This document shows positions 1 to 8,260 of a stretch of 64,000 nt of DNA, one piece after another. Position numbers and translations under genes: made by a program. Position 1 is the first letter of the stretch; each line of letters starts with the position of its first letter. The stretch is taken from the NCBI GenBank assembly GCA_945952065.1, contig CAMFGY010000022.1, forward strand, positions 1 through 64,000, given 5' to 3'. Under the pieces are notes generated by a model that was not told the DNA's origin, made no database searches, and saw only the letters and a program-made list of their open reading frames with translations. The DNA comes from an uncultured Burkholderiales bacterium (GTDB lineage Bacteria; Pseudomonadota; Gammaproteobacteria; Burkholderiales; Burkholderiaceae_C).

Positions 1-337
1 CTTGGCGAAGCAAGAAAAGTAAGTCGGCCGCCGGGCCGAACACCCGGCATCGTGCGACTCGAGCGGCGCCTCGGGCTGCTACCCTCTCTCCCTCGCGCAC
101 ACCTAAGCGGAAAAAAGCAACGCCCACTCCGGGCACATTGCAGCAACTCAATTTCAGTGTCCCGTCGGAAAGGATCCGCCGAATGCGGCTGGATTGCTGA
201 GCGAGCTACCGCGCAAGAGCTACAAGGCGCTCATCCTGCATCCCTGGCCGCCAAGTGAGCATTGCGACAGCTGACAGTGAGGTGGGCGTATCAACGAACG
301 CACTCCAATGGCCGACGAGTGGCGGGATTCGCGGTGA

Positions 338-381
338 GGCCATCAGCCTGAGGCGCAGCTTTGTGCCTCAGGCTGATGGCC
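338..381. repeat. Perfect 17-bp inverted repeat (10-nt loop) immediately downstream of the 382..789 stop codon; possible terminator hairpin without a clear U-tract
   Basis: GGCCATCAGCCTGAGGC-GCAGCTTTGT-GCCTCAGGCTGATGGCC read directly. Confidence 0.85.
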
Positions 382-789
382 TTACTTTCGTCGCTGATCC
401 ACATGCAAGGCCAGCAATCTGCAGTCGGAGCCCTGTTTGGCGGATGCCTGGATTTCAAAAGTTTGGCCGCTGGGCGTCGTGAGCCGTGCCCAGTTGCCCT
501 GGAACAGATCGCTTGATGGCAGCGAAGTCAGGGCAACAGACTTGCGAATCGTTGCGCCGCTCGTCGCATGAGGCAGCGGCGCTACCGTCTCGATTGGCCC
601 TATCGTTGCGAACAACTGCGCAAGACCCCGCTCAATCGACTCGCTTGGCTCGACAAACATGGCCGCCAGCTCCGAAAGCCGGGACTGCGCCATCAGGCTC
701 GCGGCCTGAACGGCACAAGAGTCGCCGGCCTGTGCCGCCGCTGAAGCGGCCATGCTGGCGACGAAAAGCAGCGGCAGACGAGGCGACAT
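382..789 (-). CDS. Hypothetical exported protein
   Basis: ORF with signal-peptide-like start MSPRLPLLFVASMAASAAAQA; stop abuts hairpin at 338-381. Confidence 0.5.
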   Translation of the reverse strand: MSPRLPLLFVASMAASAAAQAGDSCAVQAASLMAQSRLSELAAMFVEPSESIERGLAQLFATIGPIETVAPLPHATSGATIRKSVALTSLPSSDLFQGNWARLTTPSGQTFEIQASAKQGSDCRLLALHVDQRRK

Positions 790-906
790 TGCAAGCTCCA
801 GAACGAGAAAATCTCTTGTACTCTTGCGTCCAGATGGCACTCCGGGTGGCCGTCCAAATTTAGCATGAAGGTCTTTGGCGCAATCGGCCTCAAAAGTGAA
901 GAACGC

Positions 907-1485
907 TCAGGCCTCGCGCTGCGCGATCACCTCCCAAAGTGCTTTGGACTGGAGGTATTTCTTCGTGATCTTGTGCTGCTTTGAAAGCACTTTCCATCCC
1001 TGCCCAAACGCCGCGTCAACGCTCGCTTCATCAAAGAAGCGCTTGGCTTGCCCATCGACCAGGTAGTAGTTGGGCTCGATGGCGGGGTGGCCTGTGGCGC
1101 CGAAGTTCTTGTCTTCGGTGGAATTCAGTCGGCAGAGAAACAGCCCGCCAATGGGCAGCGTTGCTCTGATTCTTTGCATCAATCCAAGGGTCTCTGACCA
1201 ATTGAAATAGTGCAGGCTCAGGCTTGCAAGCACGGCGCCTGCCTGCGTTGCTGCGAGTGGAAAAGGATCTCTGAGGTCTTGGCAGAAGACCTTGGCTTGG
1301 GGCACCCGAAGCCGAGTTGCCATCACCGAGGCCGAGGAGATGTCGATGGCATGGACGTCGAAGCCGGCCTGGACAAGCGTCGAGGTATCGGCACCCGTGC
1401 CACAACCGAGTTCAAGCACGGGCTTGCCTTGAATGGCGTCTCTGATGGTGCTCAGCCAGGGCGTGAGCCAGGGGTCATGGCGCAT
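907..1485 (-). CDS. Class I SAM-dependent methyltransferase
   Basis: VLELGCGTGADTSTLVQAGFDVHAIDIS SAM-binding motif I and following. Confidence 0.8.
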   Translation of the reverse strand: MRHDPWLTPWLSTIRDAIQGKPVLELGCGTGADTSTLVQAGFDVHAIDISSASVMATRLRVPQAKVFCQDLRDPFPLAATQAGAVLASLSLHYFNWSETLGLMQRIRATLPIGGLFLCRLNSTEDKNFGATGHPAIEPNYYLVDGQAKRFFDEASVDAAFGQGWKVLSKQHKITKKYLQSKALWEVIAQREA

Positions 1486-1687
1486 GAGGATCTCGCAGAA
1501 GAGGTTTCAAGCCAGATGGCCCTGGCCTTGGCGCTGTCCCCACTTTAGATCCGTTGGAGACCGTCTGATGGCTCGGCTATGTCGGCTATGTCGGCTTTGT
1601 CGGGTGAGGACCATGTTCACGGGCCGGTCAGCAAGGCAGTTTTCATCTGCCTTGCTTGAGGGAATAAACAAAGGCTGGCGCGAGAGC

Positions 1688-4615
1688 TCAGCCCTTGCTG
1701 ATCACCGTGCCAAGCGCGCCGGCCGGGGCCTCGCGCAGGGCCATGATCACGGCTTGCACACGGGCTTGTTGCTCGGCGCTGAGCTGGCTCTGGCGCAAGG
1801 CGCTCAGCAGCCAAGCGGCTTGCTGGGCCGGGCCTTGCTCCTGTTGCGAGCGGCCTTCCATCGCGTCCTTCAGGGCTTTGAGCTTGAGCTGGCGGCGCGC
1901 GGCCATCCGCTCGGGGGAACTGTCCAAGTCCAGCGCGGCTTCGAGTTGCAGCAGCACCTCATCAAAAGCCGCATCGGCAGGGCCGGGCTGGCGCTGCGTG
2001 AGGGCTTGTTCCCAGGCGGCGGGCAGTGCGGCGCCGGCCTGCGCCCAAGCGGCTGCAAAGCCGGGCTCGTCCAGGGCTGCGGGGTCTTGCTCGCGATGCA
2101 GGCACAAGGCCCATTTCTTGGCCAGCGCTTCGCATTGGACCTGCCATTGCAGCTGCGTGCGGCCTTGCAGGATCTGCAGCGCCGCTTGATGCGCCGCTTG
2201 CAGGCGGCTGTTCAAGGCCGCCTCGGTGGCGCGGGGCAAGTCGCCGCCTTGGCGCCAGGCGCGGTCCACCTCGGTCAGGGTGCGTCGAATCTCGGCGTCA
2301 GGGGTCTCTAGATTCAGGGCCGTGAGCTGGGCGAGCAGGGCTTCGTAGCCGGCCACGCTGGCCGAGATGGCTTCATCGCGGGCGTGGAAGGCGGCCTCGC
2401 GCTGGGCAAAGACGGCGTCGGTGGCGGCCTTGAAGCGCGCCCACAAGCTGTTCTCTGCACTGCGCGCCAGCGGCAGGCTGCGCGCTTGGGCTTGCCACTG
2501 GGCTTGCAGATCGCGCACGCGCTGGGTCGCTTCGCGCAATTGCGGCTGGGCGGCCACCTCGCGCGCCAGGGCTTCAGCCGCGCCAATCAAGTGCTCGCGC
2601 TGTGCTTCGGCCCGGGCCCGGGCTTGCTGCAAGGGTTGCTCGATGCGGTCCAGCAGCGCGCGCTGGCGTTCTTGCAAGTCGCTTTGCGCTGCATGCGGCA
2701 CGGTGTGCTCCACCGGGCCCAGCTGGCGCCAGGCCTGCTGGAACTGGCTGAGGATGCGCAGCTGTTCTTTCCAATGCGCGCTGGCGGCCTCTGGGGCCAG
2801 GGCCGCAGCGGCCTCGCTGCTCAAAACCGCTGCGTTTTGCAAGTCCGTGAGCAAGAGTTCGCGGGCGGCCAGATTGCTCTCGCGCGCGGCGCGCATTTCG
2901 GCCACCTGGGCGGCGATGGGGCGATGGGCGATTTGCAGCGCCGCATCGAAGCGGGCCCACAGCGCCTGACCGGCGCCGCCGCTGAGGCGCTCCACGTCCT
3001 TCCAACGCTGCCGCAGCGATTGAATGGCTTCGCGCTGCGCTTTCAGATTCAGCTTGGGGGCAGGCGCGGCGGGCGCTGCAGCGGCTTCGGCGGCTGGCTC
3101 CGGCGGGCAGTCGGCCTGCGCGGCATCTGCAGTGGCTTCGGTGCTTGCCGCAGCTGTGGCCTCAGCGGTGTCAGACGGGGCCTGGGCCTCAGCAGGCTGC
3201 GGCGTGGTTTGGGCGAGTTGCTCGGCCTCGGCCACCAAGGCGTCGAGCGCGCGCGCGCCACCCCAATGCTCCCAGTCGCGCAGGCGCTTGCGCTCGGCCT
3301 GCAAGGGCAGCAGTCGGGCGCGCTGGCCATCGCTCAGGCTCTTGGGGTCGAATTGCTCGGTCAGCGCGTCGACCTGCTGCAGCTGCCGCAGCATCTCGCT
3401 GCTCTGGCCCTCGCTGAAGGCAGATTCGGCGGCTTGCAGCAAGGTGTCGAACTGCTGCACTTGCTCCGCGTTAGCGCTGGGCAGCTTGAGCCGGCGCTTC
3501 TCTTCCGGCTTGATTGTTTTGACCTTGTCGGCTTGTGGCCTTACGGCCTCAGCCTGAGCGAGGGGGCGTGGGTTTTGCGCGCGCTGCCAAGCGGCAAATT
3601 GCTCTTGCAGTGCTTGCTCCCAGGCGGCATGCGGCAGTGCTGGCAGGGCTTGCCACTGTTGCACGGCTTGTTCGATGTCGGGGTTGACGGTGGCACGGAG
3701 CGGGGCGCTGGAGGCTGCGCCTTCGCTGCCTTCGGCGGGCTCACTCGTCGCAACATCGGCCGTGGCAGCGGCCAAGGTGCGGCAATGCTGCAAAAGGCTC
3801 AGCTTGGCCTGCAGCGCTTCGCTCTGGCTCAGGGCTTGCGCGAGGCGCTGGTCCAAGGCTTCGCCGCTTGGCTGCGGCGGCTGGCCGGCTTGCAGCGCTT
3901 GCAAGGCGGCGACGGCACGGGCCAAGCTGGCGGCGTCGGCCTCGCTGGCAGCGCTGGCGCAGCTCTTGTGCCAATCGCTCAGCGCCTGCTCGGCCTCTTG
4001 GTTCCAGCGTTGCAGGGCTTGCTCTTGCTCGCTGCGCTCGCGCAGGCTTTGGTTCAGCGCCGCGCTCAGTTGCTCAAAGGCGGCGATCTGCTCCGGCGCC
4101 AGCCGCTTGGCGTCCAACGCCTGCCAGGCGCGATCCAGCGCGACCAGGCGGTTGACCGGCAGCTCGTCTTGGGTCTGCAGGGTTTGGGCCGTCGCAATCA
4201 GCGCTTGGGCTTGGGCGCGGGCTTCGCGTTCGGCCACCGCGGCTTCGAGCTTTTGCTTGGCCAGACGTTGCACGCGGCGGTCATGCTTGCGGAACTCGCG
4301 CTCGGCCTGCTTGAGGCTGTCTTCGCTGCGCAGCGCGTCGACCGCGGCCAGTTTGATGTCCAGCAGCGGCGTGGCCTGAGCCAGGGCCAGCAGCGCCGCA
4401 TCGTCACCGAGCGCGGCCTGCAGGCGTGGTGCCCATTGCGATTGGGCGGCTTGCAGTTCGCGCGCTTTTTGGGCGGCCTTTTCGGCAGCCTTTTGAGCCT
4501 GTGTTTCCTGGGCCAACTCGGCGGCCTTGGCTTTTTGTTCCTGGGCTGCGGTGGCGTTAGAGGGGGCAGCGGACGCGCTCTTGCGTCCAAATTTCTTGAA
4601 GATCCAGCTCAGCAT
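1688..4615 (-). CDS. DUF349 domain-containing, Ala/Gln-rich coiled-coil protein
   Basis: Long ORF with repeated LW.RF..A.D...A.R units; start MLSWIFKKFGRK at 4615. Confidence 0.75.
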   Translation of the reverse strand: MLSWIFKKFGRKSASAAPSNATAAQEQKAKAAELAQETQAQKAAEKAAQKARELQAAQSQWAPRLQAALGDDAALLALAQATPLLDIKLAAVDALRSEDSLKQAEREFRKHDRRVQRLAKQKLEAAVAEREARAQAQALIATAQTLQTQDELPVNRLVALDRAWQALDAKRLAPEQIAAFEQLSAALNQSLRERSEQEQALQRWNQEAEQALSDWHKSCASAASEADAASLARAVAALQALQAGQPPQPSGEALDQRLAQALSQSEALQAKLSLLQHCRTLAAATADVATSEPAEGSEGAASSAPLRATVNPDIEQAVQQWQALPALPHAAWEQALQEQFAAWQRAQNPRPLAQAEAVRPQADKVKTIKPEEKRRLKLPSANAEQVQQFDTLLQAAESAFSEGQSSEMLRQLQQVDALTEQFDPKSLSDGQRARLLPLQAERKRLRDWEHWGGARALDALVAEAEQLAQTTPQPAEAQAPSDTAEATAAASTEATADAAQADCPPEPAAEAAAAPAAPAPKLNLKAQREAIQSLRQRWKDVERLSGGAGQALWARFDAALQIAHRPIAAQVAEMRAARESNLAARELLLTDLQNAAVLSSEAAAALAPEAASAHWKEQLRILSQFQQAWRQLGPVEHTVPHAAQSDLQERQRALLDRIEQPLQQARARAEAQREHLIGAAEALAREVAAQPQLREATQRVRDLQAQWQAQARSLPLARSAENSLWARFKAATDAVFAQREAAFHARDEAISASVAGYEALLAQLTALNLETPDAEIRRTLTEVDRAWRQGGDLPRATEAALNSRLQAAHQAALQILQGRTQLQWQVQCEALAKKWALCLHREQDPAALDEPGFAAAWAQAGAALPAAWEQALTQRQPGPADAAFDEVLLQLEAALDLDSSPERMAARRQLKLKALKDAMEGRSQQEQGPAQQAAWLLSALRQSQLSAEQQARVQAVIMALREAPAGALGTVISKG

Positions 4616-4743
4616 GGGCGTGCGGCCTGGGCCGCGATTCGGTTGTGGGTTGTTCGACTTGGCAAGGCGCTTGGGTCGCGCGGCGCCGCCCGCAGTGTAG
4701 GCGGCGCGTCGCTCGGGTCGTGCCACTGTAAACTTATACAGGT

Positions 4744-5655
4744 ATGGACTCGCCCCAAACGCTCAGCCCCACGCGTGCCCAGCTCTCGCGCCTGATGAAA
4801 ATCTGGCGCTCAGCGGGCTGGCCTTGCCATGATGGGCTGGAGTTGGACCTGATCGCTGCCGGCTGGGTGGAGCCCTTGGCGGCCTCGCCGGGAGGCCTGC
4901 ACAGCCTGAGGCTGAGCGCCAGCGGCATCCAGGTCTTGGCGGCGGCGCGGCGGCGCAATCAGCGCGCCGCCAGCGCACATGATCAATTGGCCGAGCGGGT
5001 GGTGCGCAGCTTGCAGCAAAACGGTCGCATCGTCTGGCGCGAGTTGTCGCTGCGGGCGCAGATTGCGGCGCCTCTGGATGAAGCGGCTTTGTGGGCCCGC
5101 GAGGCTGCGCAGCCGCTTGAGGCGGCAGGGCTGTGGGCGGCCGAGTCCGCCGAGCCCGCCGAGGCGCCTGCGGTGCTGCCGCCGGGCGCGGCGGCGCAAT
5201 CGGTCTGGCGCATGGCCCGGCCGGATGTGTTCTCGGTGCGCAATACCTCGGTGCAGGCCTATTTGCAGCCGGTGGTGCATGAGGTCAAGGTCAGCCGGGC
5301 CGATCTCTTGTCGGACCTGCGCCACGCGGCCAAGCGCGAGTCATACCAGTGGCTGTGCAGCGAGTGCTTTTATGTGTTCCCGGCGGGCATTGCCGAGCCG
5401 CAAGAAATCCCTGAGGACTTTGGCGTCTGGGTCTTGCACGGCGATATCGCCGACGGCCGCTTGGAACTGCTGCGCCCGGCCCGGCACCGCCCTTGCGAGC
5501 TGCCGTTTGCGGTTTGGATGGCCTTGGCCAAGGCGCATCCGGCCGCAGGCCCGGAGGAGTCCGCGCAAGCTTATTTGGGCGATGAGGCCGCAAGGGCGCT
5601 GCCCGCAGATTCAAGCGATCAGCCTTTGCCGCCTGCGCCGCCCGAGCCACCGTGA
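4744..5655 (+). CDS. Nuclease-like protein (MmcB-like / PD-(D/E)XK-like), function unknown
   Basis: VVHEVKVSRADLLSDLRHAAKRESYQWLCSECFYVFPAG region; stop overlaps the GTG start of the helicase by 4 nt. Confidence 0.55.
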   Translation: MDSPQTLSPTRAQLSRLMKIWRSAGWPCHDGLELDLIAAGWVEPLAASPGGLHSLRLSASGIQVLAAARRRNQRAASAHDQLAERVVRSLQQNGRIVWRELSLRAQIAAPLDEAALWAREAAQPLEAAGLWAAESAEPAEAPAVLPPGAAAQSVWRMARPDVFSVRNTSVQAYLQPVVHEVKVSRADLLSDLRHAAKRESYQWLCSECFYVFPAGIAEPQEIPEDFGVWVLHGDIADGRLELLRPARHRPCELPFAVWMALAKAHPAAGPEESAQAYLGDEAARALPADSSDQPLPPAPPEPP

Positions 5656-7949
5656 GCACCCAGCCGCAGTACACGGTGGCCGTGCGGGCGCTGTGCGAAT
5701 TTGCCGCCAAGTCGGGCGATCTGGACTTGCGCTTCACGCCGGCACCCAGCAGCCAAGAAGGCATGGCCGGCCACGCCCTGGTGGCGAGCCGGCGCGGTGC
5801 CGACTATCGCGCCGAGGTGAGCTTGAGCGGCCAGCACCAAGGCCTGCTGGTGCGCGGCCGGGCCGATGGTTACGACCCCGGGCGGCGGCGCTTGGAGGAA
5901 GTCAAAACCCACCGCGTGGCGCTGGCGCGCATGCCGGCCAATCACCGGGCCTTGCATTGGGCGCAGCTCAAGGTGTATGGCGCGCTGCTGTGCGCCAGCG
6001 AAGGCTTGACGGAATTGGCGCTGGCGCTGGTGTACTTTGACGTCGTCAGCGAACAAGAAACGGTGTTTTGCGAGCAGCACCGCGCGACCGATTTGCAAGC
6101 GTTTTTTGAGCAGCTGTGCGAGCGCTTCCTGGGCTGGGCTGAAATGGAGTTGGCGCATCGTGCGGCGCGTGATCAGGCCTTGCAGGGGCTGCGCTTTCCG
6201 CATGCTGACTTTCGCCAAGGCCAGCGCCCCTTGGCCGAGGCCGTTTACAAGGCGGCCGTTTCGGGCCGCTGCCTGCTGGCTCAGGCGCCCACCGGCATTG
6301 GCAAAACCGTAGGCACGATCTTTCCGCTGCTGAAGGCCGCACCAGGCCAGCGCCTGGACAAAGTGTTCTTCCTCGCGGCCAAGACTTCCGGGCGGGCCAT
6401 GGCCTTGGAGGCCTTGAACAAAATCTCACGTGCCGCAGACGAGGCACCACCACTGCGGGTGCTGGAGTTGGTGGCGCGGGACAAGGGCTGCGAGCACCCC
6501 GACAAAGCCTGCCACGGCGAGTCCTGCCCCTTGGCGCAGGGCTTTTACGAGCGGCTGCCGGCGGCGCGCTTGGCGGCTGTCACTCAGCCGCCGGGCACTG
6601 TGCTGGACAAGGCCGCGCTGCGCGACCTGGCCCTGCAGCATCAGGTCTGCCCCTATTACCTGAGCCAGGAAATGGTGCGCTGGGCCGATGTGGTGGTGGG
6701 CGACTACAACTACTTCTTTGACCTCAGCGCTTTGCTGCATGGCATGAGCCAGGAGGCGGGCTGGCGGGTGGCGCTCTTGGTGGACGAGTCGCACAACCTG
6801 ATTGAGCGCGGCCGCAAGATGTACAGCGCCGAACTGCAGCAGGCCAAGCTGCGCGCCTTGAAGCTCGTCGCGCCTGGGGTGCTGAAGAAACCGTTGGACA
6901 AGCTGCAGCGCACCTGGGCCGCCCTGAACAAAGAACAGAGCGAGGCGCAGCGCGATTACGCCGTGCTGCAGGCCTTGCCCGCCAAGCTGCTGGCCGCGCT
7001 GCAGCTGGCCAGTGCGGCCATCACCGAATACCTGAGTGAGCACCCCACCGAGCGTGACGCGGCCCTGCAAGACTTCTATTTCGAGGCCTTGCACTTCACC
7101 CGCATGGCCGAGCTGTATGGCCCGCATTCGCTGTGCGACTGGCAGCTCAGCAGCGCCGGTCTGGCCAAGACCGCGTCCACCTTGTGCATCCGCAATGTGC
7201 TGCCGGCCGAGTTTTTGAAGCCGCGCCTGCAAGCGGCCCATACCGCCGTCTTGTTCTCGGCCACGCTGCAGCCTTTTGCTTACTTTGCCGATCTCCTGGG
7301 CCTGCCCGAGCGCAGCGTCTGGCTGGAGGTGGACGCCCCCTTCAAGGCCGAGCAGTTGCACGTGCGGGTGGCGCGGCAGGTGTCCACCCGCTACCAGCAC
7401 CGCCGCGCGTCTTTGCCCGCCTTGGTCGACTTGATGGGCCAGCAGTTTCAGCAAACGCCGGGCAACTATTTGGCTTTTTTCAGCAGCCACGAATATTTGA
7501 ACGAGGCGGCAGATTTGTTCGAGCGCGAGTTCCCCGGCATCACGATTTGGCGCCAGCAGCGGCGCATGGCCGAGTCGGCCCAGGCCGAGTTCCTGGCGCG
7601 CCTGACCGAGAGTAGCCAGGGCATTGGCTTTGTGGTGCTGGGTGGCTCCTTCTCCGAAGGGGTGGACCTGCCCGGCAAGCGCCTGATCGGCGCCTTCATC
7701 GCCACCCTGGGCCTGCCGCAGCTCAACCCGGTGAATGAGCAAATCCGGCTGCGCTTGGATGAGTTGTTAGGCCAAGGCTATGACTACGCCTATCTGTACC
7801 CCGGCTTGCAAAAAGTGGTGCAAGCCGCGGGCCGGGTGATTCGCACCGTGCACGACCGCGGCGTGGTCTTGCTGATGGACGACCGCTATGCCCGCCCCGA
7901 AATTCAGGCCTTGCTGCCAAGGTGGTGGCGTGTTTCGCTTTCGCCTTGA
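5652..7949 (+). CDS. XPD/DinG-family ATP-dependent DNA helicase with N-terminal PD-(D/E)XK nuclease-like domain
   Basis: GRADGYDPGRRRLEEVKTHR (nuclease-like), QAPTGIGKT (Walker A), LLVDESHNL (DEAH-like), four Cys in CEHPDKACHGESC...CPYYL (Fe-S-like), GSFSEGVDLPG. Confidence 0.85.
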   Translation: MSTQPQYTVAVRALCEFAAKSGDLDLRFTPAPSSQEGMAGHALVASRRGADYRAEVSLSGQHQGLLVRGRADGYDPGRRRLEEVKTHRVALARMPANHRALHWAQLKVYGALLCASEGLTELALALVYFDVVSEQETVFCEQHRATDLQAFFEQLCERFLGWAEMELAHRAARDQALQGLRFPHADFRQGQRPLAEAVYKAAVSGRCLLAQAPTGIGKTVGTIFPLLKAAPGQRLDKVFFLAAKTSGRAMALEALNKISRAADEAPPLRVLELVARDKGCEHPDKACHGESCPLAQGFYERLPAARLAAVTQPPGTVLDKAALRDLALQHQVCPYYLSQEMVRWADVVVGDYNYFFDLSALLHGMSQEAGWRVALLVDESHNLIERGRKMYSAELQQAKLRALKLVAPGVLKKPLDKLQRTWAALNKEQSEAQRDYAVLQALPAKLLAALQLASAAITEYLSEHPTERDAALQDFYFEALHFTRMAELYGPHSLCDWQLSSAGLAKTASTLCIRNVLPAEFLKPRLQAAHTAVLFSATLQPFAYFADLLGLPERSVWLEVDAPFKAEQLHVRVARQVSTRYQHRRASLPALVDLMGQQFQQTPGNYLAFFSSHEYLNEAADLFEREFPGITIWRQQRRMAESAQAEFLARLTESSQGIGFVVLGGSFSEGVDLPGKRLIGAFIATLGLPQLNPVNEQIRLRLDELLGQGYDYAYLYPGLQKVVQAAGRVIRTVHDRGVVLLMDDRYARPEIQALLPRWWRVSLSP

Positions 7950-7963
7950 GGCGGGGCGATGTT

Positions 7964-8242
7964 TCAGTACCACTCAATCTCGATGTGGCGGGAGTCCAGT
8001 GGCTCGGCCTCCCAGCGCCGCTTGTATTCAAACTCCAAGACATAGCGGCCGGGTTGCTCGGCCAGTACCTGAAAGACCTGCTGGCCGCCGTCGCCAAGGC
8101 TGGCGTCGGCGGCTTGTTCAAGGTTCAGCTCGCTCACCCGCAGGCCCGCCGGTGTGTGGCGCAAGGCCCAAAGATAGCCGGTGCTGGGCGCGCCGCCCAG
8201 CTTCAAGTCAAAGGCTCGACCGGCTTCAAACTTCAGTCGCAT
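7964..8242 (-). CDS. Chagasin-type (family I42) cysteine protease inhibitor, no signal peptide
   Basis: GAPSTGYLW (NPTTGYxW-like BC loop), GDGGQQVFQVLAEQPG (DE loop), KRRWE (RPW-like FG loop). Confidence 0.82.
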   Translation of the reverse strand: MRLKFEAGRAFDLKLGGAPSTGYLWALRHTPAGLRVSELNLEQAADASLGDGGQQVFQVLAEQPGRYVLEFEYKRRWEAEPLDSRHIEIEWY

Positions 8243-8260
8243 GAGAGGCGTGCCGCAGGC

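Noticed and set aside
907-1485. Methyltransferase as the missing bioC
   Set aside because: Only the generic SAM-binding motif is shared; no BioC-specific features seen and the gene is ~14 kb from bioAFDB.
2384-4795. 803-aa plus-strand ORF opposite the DUF349 gene
   Set aside because: Shadow ORF of a GC-rich coding strand; low-complexity Leu/Gly/Gln composition and no domain, while the minus-strand frame is coherent.
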